Source: Methylophaga sp. (GTDB lineage Bacteria; Pseudomonadota; Gammaproteobacteria; Nitrosococcales; Methylophagaceae). Taken from it: 42,703 nt of DNA. Below are positions 1-8,927 of the stretch, in pieces. Position 1 is the stretch's first letter. The number at the start of each line of letters is the position of its first letter. Under the pieces are notes generated by a model. The model was not told the origin of the DNA. It was given only the letters and a program-made list of their open reading frames with translations, and made no database searches. A program made the translations under genes and the position numbers. The stretch spans positions 1 to 42,703 of the forward strand of contig NZ_JAUSCC010000110.1 of assembly GCF_030651745.1 (NCBI RefSeq), given 5' to 3'.

Positions 1-94
1 TGGCTTGATTTATCCGGCCAATTATAGAGATAAATGGTCGGCAATGGTAACGTAGTCATCTTTGTTTAACTTAACAGACTGAATCTGGAACCCC
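1..94. other. left edge, upstream of ilvA
   Basis: This is non-coding sequence before ilvA as far as I can tell. A minus-strand ATG at 57-59 opens a frame running off the window edge (19 codons visible), but it has no ribosome binding site and no family I recognise. I see no clear promoter. Confidence 0.3.
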
Positions 95-1609
95 ATGCTC
101 ACAGGCTATGTAGAAAAAATCCTCAAAGCGCGCGTTTATGACGTCGCTATCGAAACACCTTTGGATTTAATGCCAAGATTATCCAAGCGACTGGATAATC
201 AGATTCTGATTAAGCGCGAAGACTTACAGTCTGTATTTTCCTTTAAGTTGCGTGGCGCTTATAACCGTATGAGCCATTTGACTGAAGCCGAGCGAAAGCA
301 GGGTGTAGTTGCCGCTTCAGCAGGCAATCATGCACAAGGCGTGGCATTGGCGGCGAGTAAAATGGGTATTTCGGCAATGATTGTCATGCCGATCACCACA
401 CCACCAATCAAGGTTGAAGCTGTACGCATGCTGGGCGCTGAAATTACCCTGCACGGAAACAGCTATGACGAAGCTTTTGATTTTGCCCAGCAAGTATCCA
501 CTGACCAAGGCCGGGTGTTTATTCACCCATACGATGATCCTTTAGTGATCGCCGGGCAGGGCACCATTGCGATGGAAATCATGCGTCAGCATCCGGACCC
601 GGTTTACGCGGTATTTATTCCGGTAGGTGGTGGCGGCTTGCTGGCTGGAATGGCGGCCTACATTAAAGCGATTTGGCCGGAAATCAAGATTATTGCCGTT
701 GAGCCTGCTGATGCGGCCAGCCTAAAAGCGGCTTTGGATGCAGGCGAGCGAGTTAAATTAGACCAGGTTGGTTTGTTTGCCGATGGAACCGCTGTCAGAC
801 AGGTAGGTGAAGAGCCGTTTCGTATTGCACAAAAGACAGTCGATCATGTGGTCACCGTTGAAACCGATGAAATCTGCGCCGCGATTATGGATGTGTTTGA
901 CGACACCCGCTCGATAGCTGAACCGTCGGGTGCGCTGTCGATTGCCGGTGCTAAAAAATATATCCAGCAAAATGGTTTACGTAATAAAACCATGGTGGTT
1001 ATTAACAGTGGCGCCAATATGAATTTCGATCGGCTACGGCATGTTGCTGAACGGGCGGAAATTGGTGAACGTCGGGAAGTGTTGTTTGCCGCAACCATTG
1101 ATGAACAGCCGGGCAGTATCCAACGGATCTGCAAAGCTTTGGCCGATCGTGGTATTACCGAATTTAATTATCGTTATGCGGATAAACAGCAAGCGCAGGT
1201 ATTTGTTGGTGTGAGGATGTCGGGCCGTGACGAAGAGCGGCAAATTTTGTTTGAGAATCTGACTCAGGCGGGTTATCAATGGATTGATTTCACTGATAAC
1301 GAAATGGCTAAATTACATGTGCGTTATATGGTTGGCGGACATGCACCGCAAGCTGACAATGAGCGTTTGATTCGCTTTGAGTTTCCGGAACGTCCTGGTG
1401 CCTTATTACGTTTTCTAACGCATATCGGACAACGCTGGAATATCAGCCTGTTTCATTACCGTAATCATGGTGCTGCCTATGGCAGGGTGCTGGTGGGTAT
1501 CCAGGTAACGCCTGAATTCAATGAAGAATTTCAGGCGTTTCTGGATAATCTGGGCTATAACTATTGGCTGGAAACTGATAACCCAGCATATGATTTATTT
1601 TTAAAATAA
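95..1609 (+). CDS. ilvA: biosynthetic threonine ammonia-lyase
   Basis: This is the PLP-dependent threonine dehydratase that converts L-threonine to 2-oxobutanoate and ammonia in the cytoplasm, the first step of isoleucine synthesis. The fold-type II catalytic domain comes first, with the PLP lysine in SFKLRGAYN (Lys51) and the glycine loop GGGGLL near residue 178. Two ACT-like regulatory domains follow, each with a PG motif (DEQPGSIQRIC near 333 and PERPGALLRFL near 430). The 504-residue length with two ACT-like domains matches the biosynthetic, isoleucine-inhibited form rather than the short catabolic TdcB type. The ATG at 95 fits the family N-terminus, and TGGAA about 5 bases upstream is a modest ribosome binding site. 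The gene converges on secDF, with a 265-bp repeat element between them. Confidence 0.96.
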   Translation: MLTGYVEKILKARVYDVAIETPLDLMPRLSKRLDNQILIKREDLQSVFSFKLRGAYNRMSHLTEAERKQGVVAASAGNHAQGVALAASKMGISAMIVMPITTPPIKVEAVRMLGAEITLHGNSYDEAFDFAQQVSTDQGRVFIHPYDDPLVIAGQGTIAMEIMRQHPDPVYAVFIPVGGGGLLAGMAAYIKAIWPEIKIIAVEPADAASLKAALDAGERVKLDQVGLFADGTAVRQVGEEPFRIAQKTVDHVVTVETDEICAAIMDVFDDTRSIAEPSGALSIAGAKKYIQQNGLRNKTMVVINSGANMNFDRLRHVAERAEIGERREVLFAATIDEQPGSIQRICKALADRGITEFNYRYADKQQAQVFVGVRMSGRDEERQILFENLTQAGYQWIDFTDNEMAKLHVRYMVGGHAPQADNERLIRFEFPERPGALLRFLTHIGQRWNISLFHYRNHGAAYGRVLVGIQVTPEFNEEFQAFLDNLGYNYWLETDNPAYDLFLK

Positions 1610-1614
1610 GCCTA

Positions 1615-1879
1615 GGACCTGTTTATCTCTCATATCCACCACTGCTGGCAACTATTTTTGTGTCCGACAAGGCGGAAAGCAAGCAGTGTAGCCATCCTAC
1701 ATAAGTGATTGACAACGCAGCCGGCCGCAAAAATAGTCCCAGCCCTACGGGTTGTGACTGAAAAAGCGCCACTCTGCGTTGCTTGTCGCTTATTTAGAAT
1801 AACTAAAAGGCGCTCCTCGTGCCTTGATTGACGCTTTTTCAGCTCACAACAGAGGCGGAGATGAAAGATAAACAAGCCC
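1615..1879. mobile_element. 265-bp MITE-like inverted-repeat element, copy 1
   Basis: The element has imperfect terminal inverted repeats of about 27 bp: the left end reads GGACCTGTTTATCTCTCATA and the right end is nearly its reverse complement. A second copy of the same length and orientation lies at 5987-6251. TA flanks both ends (1613-1614 and 1880-1881), which looks like a TA target duplication as made by IS630/Tc1-mariner-type transposases. The interior contains further nested inverted repeats (a CTGAAAAAGCG arm and its complement). There is no transposase gene inside, so it would be mobilised in trans. It sits between the convergent ilvA and secDF and could serve as a bidirectional terminator structure. 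The family assignment is inference. Confidence 0.8.
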
Positions 1880-1920
1880 TACTGCTTTATTAAAGGCTTA
1901 CCAATATTCTCTTAAGTGAT

Positions 1921-4440
1921 CTACATAATGGCATCCAGTTTCTTTTGCATTTCTTCTTTGGTTGGACGTAACTGTGACAATCCTTTACGCAGTCGATGTT
2001 GTCCCATCCAGAACACAATTGGTGCCGCGATAAACACCGATGAGCTGGTGCCAATCACAATGCCAAACAACATCGGCAATGCAAAGCTGGCCACTGCACT
2101 GCCTCCGGCAACCGCCATCGGGATCAATGCCAGAAACGTCGTGACCGAAGTAAATACGGTTCGGGTCAATGTTGAGGTGATACTTTCATTGAGCAATTGC
2201 AGCATCGGTTTATCAGGTGTGAGCCGTAAGTTTTCCCGGACCCGGTCAAACACCACCACTTTGTCATTAACCGAATAACCTATCAATGCCAGTAACGCGG
2301 CTACTGCAGTCAGATTAAATTCCACCCCGGTCAGTACAAAGAAACCAATGGTTTTGGTTAAATCCAAACCGATGGTCAATGTTGCTGCCAAGGCAAAGTG
2401 ATATTCAAAGCGGATCCACAGATATGCCAGCATGCCAAACCCAGCAAAGATAATGGCAAGGATGGTGGCATCACGGAAATCACCACTGACTTTTGGGCCA
2501 ACCATTTCAACCCTTGGAAAACTGGCATCCGCCGATATTTCCACCACGGCAGTTTTTATCTCTTCAACAGATTTGCCACTGGCAACTTGTTCAGCACCTT
2601 CCATTGGCAGACGGACCAGATAATAGTCATCATCACCAAATTCCTGAATCGATGCCTGACCAAATCCTTTAGCCTGCAGGGCATGACGCACCTGTTCAAC
2701 ATCCGTATTGGGCGCCTGGACTTCCATTACCGTGCCACCACTAAAGTCGATACCGTATTTCAAGCCCGGCTGAAAGAACAGACCAATTGCCGCCACAGAC
2801 AAGATGGCAGACACGGCAATACCGATAAAACGGCCTCGCATAAAGTCGATTTTGCTGTTGCTCAGACGATCCAGCGCTTTGATACCCGAAATACTCAGTA
2901 AATCCTGTTTTGGCATCCGGTTGATACGCCATTCCATTAACAAGCGAGTGAATGAAATAGAGGTAAACATTGAGGTTAACAAACCAATGGCCATTGCCAC
3001 CGCAAAACCTCGTACCGGTCCACTACCAAACATAAACAGCAAACTGATTGCTATCAGTGATGTGATATTGGAATCAAGAATAGTGCTGTAAGCACGTCTG
3101 AAACCGGCATCCAGTGCAATCAACGCTCGTTTACCACGACGGGTTTCTTCACGGATCCGTTCATTAATCAGAATATTGGCATCAACCGCCATACCAATAC
3201 TCAAAATAATCCCGGCAATACCTGGCAGGGTTAGGGTAGCGCCCAACAAACTCAATACGCCAAAAATCAAACCGATATTAATGGTCAGACTCAAACTGGC
3301 AATTAATCCCCAACTGCCATAAATCGCCAGCATAAATATCAGTACCAATATGGCACCAATTACCCCGGTGGTAATGCCCATCGAAATAGAATCGCTCCCT
3401 AAATCCGGTCCGACAGTACGTTCTTCAATAACATTAAGTGGGGCAGGCAGGGCACCGGCGCGCAGTAACAATGCAAGTTCATTGGCTTCAGCAACGGTAA
3501 ACGAGCCGCTTATTTCACCACGACCACCGGCAATCACACTGCGGATCACCGGTGCGGTAATGACCTTATCATCCAAAACAATTGCCAGAGAGCGACCAAT
3601 ATTGTTTTTGGTCATTTCACCAAATAATCGTGCACCTTCCTTATCCAACTCAAAGCTGACAACAGGCTGGCCGTTTTCTTGGCTGAATACCAGATTGGCG
3701 TCTTTAATATGCTGACCTTCAAGTGCAACCCGTTCCTCTAAAGTATAGACTTCACCCTCAGTCATACCCTGAGCTTTGATGACACCAGACGATTCTGCAT
3801 TAGCTGCCCAGTGAAAAGTCATTTTGGCAGTAGTACCAAGCAGAGTGCGTATATAGCTTGGATCATCCACGCCAGGCAATTGCACCAGAATGCCGTCATT
3901 ACCTTGTTTGGTAATGGTTGGATCAACCAGGCCGCTTTCATTAAGACGTTGACGAACCACTTTTAAACTGTGTTCAACTGCATCTTTAGTGAGTTTTTCG
4001 CTATGGGCTTTGGTCGGCGTAATCGTCAGCTGGTTATTTGCATCATCCAGTGAAAATAACGCCAGACCGCCTTTTGGATCGTTAATAAATGTTCTGGCAA
4101 GTTGTTTGATATCCGCTAATCGGCTTGGATCTTTTGGCGTGATAACAAGGTGATTTTTAGTCACAGCAATCGGCTGAATAAAGATCCGTGCCTCGCGTAA
4201 TGCATCGGTGATCTGTTCTGCCAATTGCTGATGATCGTTAAGTTGTAAATCATTGGTATCCACCTGCATCAGCAAATGGGAACCACCACTCAGATCCAGC
4301 CCTAAAGCAAAAGTATTTTCAGTAAACCAGCCAGGTAAATGCTGTGTAGTTGAAGTAGGTAAGACGTTAGGCAATGCACTAAGCAAGCCCACAATAATAA
4401 TCAGACTGAATACCACAGCCCGTGAAACGAATGAACGCAT
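1921..4440 (-). CDS. secDF: fused protein-export membrane protein SecDF
   Basis: This single 839-residue polypeptide combines SecD and SecF, the proton-driven RND-type subunits that help complete Sec translocation at the inner membrane. The SecD half has an N-terminal TM at about 8-27, the motif GLDLSGGSHLLMQV near residue 47, a reduced periplasmic region and a membrane bundle near 350-500. The SecF half follows with its own first TM at about 535-555 and the signature GIDFSGGTVMEV near residue 566. Most Gammaproteobacteria encode SecD (about 615 aa) and SecF (about 315 aa) separately, so a compact fusion suggests a second or divergent set. GAGG lies upstream of the ATG at 4438-4440. A small membrane-protein gene precedes it on the same strand 55 bp away and may be cotranscribed. 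Confidence 0.94.
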   Translation of the reverse strand: MRSFVSRAVVFSLIIIVGLLSALPNVLPTSTTQHLPGWFTENTFALGLDLSGGSHLLMQVDTNDLQLNDHQQLAEQITDALREARIFIQPIAVTKNHLVITPKDPSRLADIKQLARTFINDPKGGLALFSLDDANNQLTITPTKAHSEKLTKDAVEHSLKVVRQRLNESGLVDPTITKQGNDGILVQLPGVDDPSYIRTLLGTTAKMTFHWAANAESSGVIKAQGMTEGEVYTLEERVALEGQHIKDANLVFSQENGQPVVSFELDKEGARLFGEMTKNNIGRSLAIVLDDKVITAPVIRSVIAGGRGEISGSFTVAEANELALLLRAGALPAPLNVIEERTVGPDLGSDSISMGITTGVIGAILVLIFMLAIYGSWGLIASLSLTINIGLIFGVLSLLGATLTLPGIAGIILSIGMAVDANILINERIREETRRGKRALIALDAGFRRAYSTILDSNITSLIAISLLFMFGSGPVRGFAVAMAIGLLTSMFTSISFTRLLMEWRINRMPKQDLLSISGIKALDRLSNSKIDFMRGRFIGIAVSAILSVAAIGLFFQPGLKYGIDFSGGTVMEVQAPNTDVEQVRHALQAKGFGQASIQEFGDDDYYLVRLPMEGAEQVASGKSVEEIKTAVVEISADASFPRVEMVGPKVSGDFRDATILAIIFAGFGMLAYLWIRFEYHFALAATLTIGLDLTKTIGFFVLTGVEFNLTAVAALLALIGYSVNDKVVVFDRVRENLRLTPDKPMLQLLNESITSTLTRTVFTSVTTFLALIPMAVAGGSAVASFALPMLFGIVIGTSSSVFIAAPIVFWMGQHRLRKGLSQLRPTKEEMQKKLDAIM

Positions 4441-4495
4441 ACATAATCCTCGAAGATAACTTCGTGTTTAAACAAAAAAAGGTTTAACAGTGGGA

Positions 4496-4894
4496 TTAGT
4501 ATTGGGTTGGGGGCGCGCGGTAGAGTGGTAAATGATATTTGCCGTGACTGAGGATCAGTACTGTCAAATAATGCAGATCAACAGCAAGCAATAACGCCGC
4601 TGCAGGAAGCTGTAAAGCCGTAGAATTGTTTAACCAAGGCTGTTCGGTATCGCCATCACCTGTATTTGGTGCAGCCAGATTTTTGATATCCAGCAGTGAA
4701 CGGAAATGATCACGATGATTGGCTAAGGTAAGCTGATTGAATTCAGCAACGAAACCGGAATTGCCGGGAACGGTTGCCTGGCGGAAATCTACCCAGCCGG
4801 TAAAGGCCAGACTATTGAGCAATAAAAGTAATACACACAGCCGCCAGTAAGGCACTGGCCGTTGGTCAAGCTGCTGTGATTGAGTGTGATTCAT
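4496..4894 (-). CDS. small membrane-anchored protein of unknown function upstream of secDF
   Basis: I do not recognise this 132-residue protein. It has an N-terminal hydrophobic segment (about residues 18-34, rich in Leu), a central soluble stretch containing ANHRDHFRSLL, and a second hydrophobic segment near the C-terminus (LPAAALLLAVDLHYLTVLIL) followed by a short His/Tyr/Pro-rich tail. Two membrane segments with a short periplasmic loop are plausible. I chose the ATG at 4892-4894. The frame also opens at GTG 4916-4918, but neither start has a good ribosome binding site. The gene lies directly upstream of secDF on the same strand, so it may be cotranscribed and work with that fused translocase subunit, but nothing in the sequence proves this. 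Confidence 0.6.
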   Translation of the reverse strand: MNHTQSQQLDQRPVPYWRLCVLLLLLNSLAFTGWVDFRQATVPGNSGFVAEFNQLTLANHRDHFRSLLDIKNLAAPNTGDGDTEQPWLNNSTALQLPAAALLLAVDLHYLTVLILSHGKYHLPLYRAPPTQY

Positions 4895-4980
4895 GAACTT
4901 ATTCGCAATGAAGTGCACAAATTGTGAGCTTAGCTGGTAAAACAGTCAATCAAATTCCACTTTTTTAAGGAAGGTATTTT

Positions 4981-5952
4981 ATGGGTTTATTAATGGAAGG
5001 CCAGTGGGTCGATCGCTGGTATGACACCGATTCAAATCAAGGCAAATTTGTTCGCAGCAAATCGCAATTTCGCAATTGGGTCACAGCAGATGGTAGTGCC
5101 GGACCAAGTGGAGAGGGTGGTTTTAAAGCTGAAGCAGGTCGTTACCATTTATATGTTTCATTAGCCTGCCCGTGGGCACACCGCACCTTGATTTTTCGTA
5201 AGCTGAAAGGTCTTGAGGAAATGATTTCGCTGTCGGTGGTTAATCCATTAATGCTCGAACATGGCTGGACCTTTGACTATGCCGAAGGCGTTATTGAAGA
5301 TCCGTTGCATCAGGCAAAATTTCTGCATCAGGTTTATACCACCGCTGATCCTGAATACAGTGGCCGGGTCACCGTACCGGTGTTATGGGACAAACAACAA
5401 AATGTGATGGTCAGCAATGAATCCGCTGAAATCATTCGCATGTTTAACTCAGCGTTTGATGGCATCGGTGCCAAAGCCGGTGATTATTATCCTGAGGCGT
5501 TAAGAGAACAGATTGATGCCATCAATGATGAGATCTACGACAACATCAATAATGGGGTGTATAAAGCAGGGTTTGCCACCACCCAACAAGCCTATGAAGA
5601 AGGAGTATTTCCGTTATTCAAAGCATTAGATAAGCTGGAAGAACGCCTCAGCAAAAACCGCTATCTGGCAGGCAATGAGATTACCGAGGCCGACTGGAGA
5701 TTATTTACCACCCTGATTCGCTTTGATGCGGTGTATCACGGTCACTTTAAATGTAACCTGCAACGTATTGAAGATTATGAAAATATTTCTGAATATGTGC
5801 GTGAATTATATCAATGGCCAGGTGTTGCTGAAACGGTAAATATGCAGCATATCAAAGAACATTATTACTGTAGCCATAAAACCATCAATCCAACTGGCGT
5901 GGTGCCAGCCGGACCGATTTTAGAGTTCGACAGGGCACATAAAAGAGTCTGA
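4981..5952 (+). CDS. yqjG: glutathionyl-hydroquinone reductase (Xi-class GST)
   Basis: This cytoplasmic enzyme of the omega-like/Xi glutathione transferase class reduces glutathionyl-hydroquinones with GSH. The diagnostic catalytic motif is CPWAHRT near residue 63. The N-terminal segment MEGQWVDRWYDT and the motif FRSQFRNW-like region (here KSQFRNWV) are typical of the YqjG/ECM4 family, and the C-terminal helical domain contains EADWRLFTTLIRFDAVYHGHF. The length (323 aa) matches E. coli YqjG (328 aa). The ATG at 4981 follows a strong AAGGAAGG ribosome binding site. The gene stands alone, divergent from the secDF unit, with a MITE-like element downstream. The exact physiological substrate cannot be read from sequence. 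Confidence 0.93.
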   Translation: MGLLMEGQWVDRWYDTDSNQGKFVRSKSQFRNWVTADGSAGPSGEGGFKAEAGRYHLYVSLACPWAHRTLIFRKLKGLEEMISLSVVNPLMLEHGWTFDYAEGVIEDPLHQAKFLHQVYTTADPEYSGRVTVPVLWDKQQNVMVSNESAEIIRMFNSAFDGIGAKAGDYYPEALREQIDAINDEIYDNINNGVYKAGFATTQQAYEEGVFPLFKALDKLEERLSKNRYLAGNEITEADWRLFTTLIRFDAVYHGHFKCNLQRIEDYENISEYVRELYQWPGVAETVNMQHIKEHYYCSHKTINPTGVVPAGPILEFDRAHKRV

Positions 5953-5986
5953 TCAGTACATTGTGGCAAGATAAAACATGACACTA

Positions 5987-6251
5987 GGGCTTATTGATCT
6001 TTCATATCCACCCCTGCTGGCGGCTATTTTTGTGTCCGACAAGGCGGAAAGCACGCCGTGTAGCCTTCCTACATAAGTGATTGACAACGCAGGCGGCCGC
6101 AAAAATAGTCCCAGCCCTACGGGTTGTGACTGAAAAAGCGCCACTCTGCGTTGCTCGTCACTTATTTAGAATAACTAAAAGGCGCTCCTCGTGCCTTGAT
6201 TGACGCTTTTTCAGCTCACAACAGAGGCGGAGATGAAAGATCAACAAGCCC
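5987..6251. mobile_element. 265-bp MITE-like inverted-repeat element, copy 2
   Basis: This is a second copy of the element at 1615-1879, same length and orientation, with most positions identical. The ends GGGCTTATTGATCTTTCATA and its imperfect reverse complement form the terminal repeats. The left flank is TA (5985-5986) and the right flank is TG, so one side of the supposed TA duplication has changed. The right end overlaps the last codons of a tiny minus-strand reading frame (6241-6321), suggesting that the insertion altered the end of a small gene. No transposase is encoded. Confidence 0.8.
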
Positions 6252-6321
6252 TGACATCAACAAAACCAAAAGCAATAATGCCCATAACCAGATAGTGCCA
6301 AAAAGTCAGTTTATGTTTCAT
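6241..6321 (-). CDS. possible 26-residue membrane peptide, 3' end inside the MITE
   Basis: The minus strand from the ATG at 6319-6321 encodes MKHKLTFWHYLVMGIIAFGF followed by six more residues and TGA. It has a basic/aromatic start followed by one hydrophobic segment, typical of very small inner-membrane proteins. AAGG lies 4-7 bases upstream. Its last four codons lie inside the MITE-like element, so the original C-terminus was probably lost or replaced. The first eight codons recur almost exactly (one silent change) at 19059-19082 on the same strand. It could also be chance coding in a repeat remnant. Confidence 0.3.
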   Translation of the reverse strand: MKHKLTFWHYLVMGIIAFGFVDVRAC

Positions 6322-6430
6322 GACAACCTTAATTTATAACGATGAATTTATTTATCAATAGACAGCCATGAAGTTAAAAAATTTAACTGAATGAAATGAT
6401 TTGCAACGTTGCTTAATAAATATTTCGTTT

Positions 6431-6462
6431 CTTAAGGTTCAGTTAAGTTTTGGCGTTATACC
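6431..6462 (+). promoter_or_regulatory. PmrA-type box and promoter of dgkA
   Basis: The direct repeat CTTAAG-GTTCA-GTTAAG at 6431-6447 closely matches the PmrA/BasR box (YTTAAK-N5-YTTAAK). A candidate -10, TATACC, lies at 6457-6462, nine bases downstream. The same box-to--10 geometry is seen at 8928 and 17384. The predicted start of transcription (around 6469) leaves a short leader before the TTG start of dgkA. Confidence 0.75.
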
Positions 6463-6495
6463 ATCAGCCTCCCTTAATGCTTGCGAGGCTGAATT

Positions 6496-6858
6496 TTGCA
6501 GAAACATACTGGATACAAGCGATTGTTTTATGCGTTTGGTTTTTCATTTCAAGGCTTGGTCGCTGCTCTCAGGATTGAAATAGCTTTTCGTCAGGCATTT
6601 CTGGTTTTGATTATTGCCAGCGGTTTCAGTTTTTTCCTCGACGTCTCTGCGGTTGAACGATTAGCGTTAATAGTGTCGTTGTTATTGCTGGTGCTGGTTG
6701 AGGCACTGAACTCGGCTATCGAGTGTGTAGTAGATCGCATTAGTCCTGAACATCACCTGTTATCCGGTAGAGCCAAGGATTACGGCTCTTTAGCCGTATT
6801 AATTGCCATCATTATTGCTCTGGCGACCTGGCTGACCATTCTCTGGCCATTAATATGA
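6496..6858 (+). CDS. dgkA: diacylglycerol kinase
   Basis: This small inner-membrane kinase phosphorylates diacylglycerol to phosphatidic acid, recycling lipid left after head-group transfer to periplasmic acceptors. Its 120 residues match E. coli DgkA (122). It has an amphipathic N-terminus, three TM segments (about 32-48, 53-70, 95-117) and the signature VEALNSAIE followed by DRISPEHHLLSGRAKDYGS, which holds the catalytic and metal-binding acidic residues. No ATG is available: an in-frame TGA at 6490-6492 lies just upstream, so translation probably starts at TTG 6496, with GAGG at 6484-6487 as ribosome binding site. Its stop overlaps the ATG of the next gene (ATGA), and that gene encodes an enzyme of a family that releases diacylglycerol. 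A PmrA-type box lies upstream. Confidence 0.95.
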   Translation: MQKHTGYKRLFYAFGFSFQGLVAALRIEIAFRQAFLVLIIASGFSFFLDVSAVERLALIVSLLLLVLVEALNSAIECVVDRISPEHHLLSGRAKDYGSLAVLIAIIIALATWLTILWPLI

Positions 6859-8843
6859 TGGGCAGAATAATGAGTCGTTTTAAACATTTTTTCGGTCCAT
6901 ATCAGGTATTTATCAATCTGTTGCTGGCCGGATTGTTTATCCTCAGTTTTTCTCGATTGGGGCTTGTAATCTGGCAATCGGAACGTGTCAGTGCGGCGAG
7001 TGATTTAACGACTATTCTGCTACAAGGGGTACGGGCAGACTTGATCATAATGGGCATGTTATTAGCCCCCTTAGCTTTATTAATGCCGATACTGGTAAAT
7101 CGTTTGGGCTGGAAGCTTTGGCAAAATCTGGTGCTGATATGGGGTGTCATTACCATCGTCATCATCAGCTTTATGGAAGCCTCAACCCCGGCATTTATCA
7201 TGCAATATGATTTGCGTCCCAATCGTCTATTTGTCGAGTATCTGCAATATCCCAAAGAGGTTTTTGCCACATTATGGCAGGGGTTTCGCCTACCTTTATT
7301 TATTGGTATTACCCTGACAATACTGTTTGGCAGTGTCGCTGTTCTGTTGTTAAAACGTTGGCTGGCAGATTACCAATTGAACTGGCCAGTGTGGAAATTA
7401 TGGTTAACCTGGCCAATATTAGTGATCATCTTGTTTCTGATGATTCGTTCATCTATCGGACACCGCCCGGCAAATCCTGCCAGCTTCGCCTTAACGCCTG
7501 ATGCTATGGTAAACAGTCTGATTTTGAACTCCGCCTGGTCGGTATATTTTGCCATTTACAATATGCAGCATGAATCAAATGCTGCCGATGTGTATGGCAC
7601 GATGAGTGATGCTGAAATCATGGCGGAACTCCATGAAAACTACCCATGGATCACCGCTGACAGCGAAAAACAATTTCCCACATTAAATGCCAGACAAGCG
7701 ACCGTCCAACGCGACAAACCACTTAACTTAGTGATTATTCTGCAAGAAAGCATGGGCGCCACATTTGTCAAATCACTGGGTGGAGAACATGCCGTCACCC
7801 CGGAACTGGAACGGTTGAAAAATAAGGGGTGGTGGTTTGAGCAGCTTTATGCCACCGGCACTCGTTCAGTACGTGGAATTGAAGCGGTGGTCAGTGGCTA
7901 TTTGCCAACCCCGGCACGCAGTGTGGTTAAACTTTCTTTATCGCAACAAAACTTTTTCACCATTGCAGATTTATTGAAACAAAAAGGTTACTTTACTGAA
8001 TTTATCTATGGTGGTGAGTCACACTTTGACAATATGGCGAGTTTTTTTATCGGTAATGGCTTTGAGTCGATTATTGATCAACATGATTATGCCAACCCGG
8101 TATTTAAAGGTAGTTGGGGAGCTTCAGATGAGGATTTGCTGAATAAAGCCCATCAACAAATCCAGCAAATGCATGACCAAGGTCAGCCTTATTTCAGTCT
8201 GGTATTCACTTCCAGTAATCATTCACCTTATGAATTTCCGGATGGCCGTATTGAATTGGATAATCCAGTCAAACAAAGTCAGACCAACGCAGTAAAGTAT
8301 GCCGATTATGCACTGGGGCAGTTCTTCGATAAAGCCATGCAAAGTGATTATTGGCAGGACACACTGTTTTTAGTGATTGCTGATCATGATTTGAATGTCT
8401 ATGGCGATGCTTTAGTGCCTATTGAGCGTTTTCAGATCCCCGGACTGATTTTAGGTGCCGATATTCAACCGCGTAACATTTCGACTGTTGCCAGTCAGAT
8501 TGATATGGCACCAACCCTATTGTCGTTAATGGGGATCAGTGCAGAAACGCCAATGATTGGACGTGATTTAACTCTGGAAACTGAACAGCAATCTATCGGC
8601 CGGGCAGTGATGCAGTTTGCTGATTATTACGCCCTTATGCAAGGTGAAAAAGTCACCGTTCTCAGGCCACAAAATTCTGCGCTTGAAGGGCATTATTCAC
8701 CCATGACCCGACAATTGGAAATTGTCGGGCCAGCATCAACGAAAGATGAACGCAAAGCACTTTCCCATGTTTTATTGCCATCCTGGTTATATCGGGAACA
8801 ACGCTATGATATGCCTATGGGGCGAACTGACTTAATACCTTAA
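6855..8843 (+). CDS. LTA synthase family phosphoglycerol/phosphoethanolamine-type transferase
   Basis: This 662-residue protein has an N-terminal membrane domain (about five TMs in residues 15-215) and a periplasmic sulfatase-fold domain (about 290-590). Metal-site motifs are visible: ESMGATF, the nucleophile region GTRSVRGIEA with its threonine, HFDN, and VIADHDLN. Family members transfer phosphoglycerol or related groups from phospholipids to envelope glycans or lipids, releasing diacylglycerol. That suits the overlapping upstream dgkA, which would recycle the product. The real acceptor cannot be told from sequence; osmoregulated glucans, LPS or another envelope polymer are possible. The ATG at 6855 overlaps the dgkA stop; an ATG at 6870 is an alternative. 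A strong terminator follows. The upstream PmrA-type box suggests induction with other envelope-modification genes. Confidence 0.88.
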   Translation: MMGRIMSRFKHFFGPYQVFINLLLAGLFILSFSRLGLVIWQSERVSAASDLTTILLQGVRADLIIMGMLLAPLALLMPILVNRLGWKLWQNLVLIWGVITIVIISFMEASTPAFIMQYDLRPNRLFVEYLQYPKEVFATLWQGFRLPLFIGITLTILFGSVAVLLLKRWLADYQLNWPVWKLWLTWPILVIILFLMIRSSIGHRPANPASFALTPDAMVNSLILNSAWSVYFAIYNMQHESNAADVYGTMSDAEIMAELHENYPWITADSEKQFPTLNARQATVQRDKPLNLVIILQESMGATFVKSLGGEHAVTPELERLKNKGWWFEQLYATGTRSVRGIEAVVSGYLPTPARSVVKLSLSQQNFFTIADLLKQKGYFTEFIYGGESHFDNMASFFIGNGFESIIDQHDYANPVFKGSWGASDEDLLNKAHQQIQQMHDQGQPYFSLVFTSSNHSPYEFPDGRIELDNPVKQSQTNAVKYADYALGQFFDKAMQSDYWQDTLFLVIADHDLNVYGDALVPIERFQIPGLILGADIQPRNISTVASQIDMAPTLLSLMGISAETPMIGRDLTLETEQQSIGRAVMQFADYYALMQGEKVTVLRPQNSALEGHYSPMTRQLEIVGPASTKDERKALSHVLLPSWLYREQRYDMPMGRTDLIP

Positions 8844-8853
8844 ATATGTATAA

Positions 8854-8894
8854 GCCTGAAAACTAATAATCATTATTGTTTTCAGGCTTTTTTA
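8854..8894 (+). terminator. rho-independent terminator
   Basis: The 10-bp perfect stem GCCTGAAAAC (8854-8863) pairs with GTTTTCAGGC (8878-8887) and is followed by seven T. It ends the dgkA transcription unit. Confidence 0.92.
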
Positions 8895-8927
8895 TATTTT
8901 TCTCAAGTCGGAATGAATTAAAAACAG

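Noticed and set aside
1..59. Minus-strand frame starting at 57-59 and leaving the window
   Set aside because: Only 19 codons are visible, with no ribosome binding site and no recognisable family.
1630..1875. 81-codon frame inside the first MITE-like element
   Set aside because: It is not kept intact in the second copy and reflects the inverted repeats.
2398..2901. 167-codon open frame opposite secDF
   Set aside because: It is antisense to a clearly conserved gene and has no family features.
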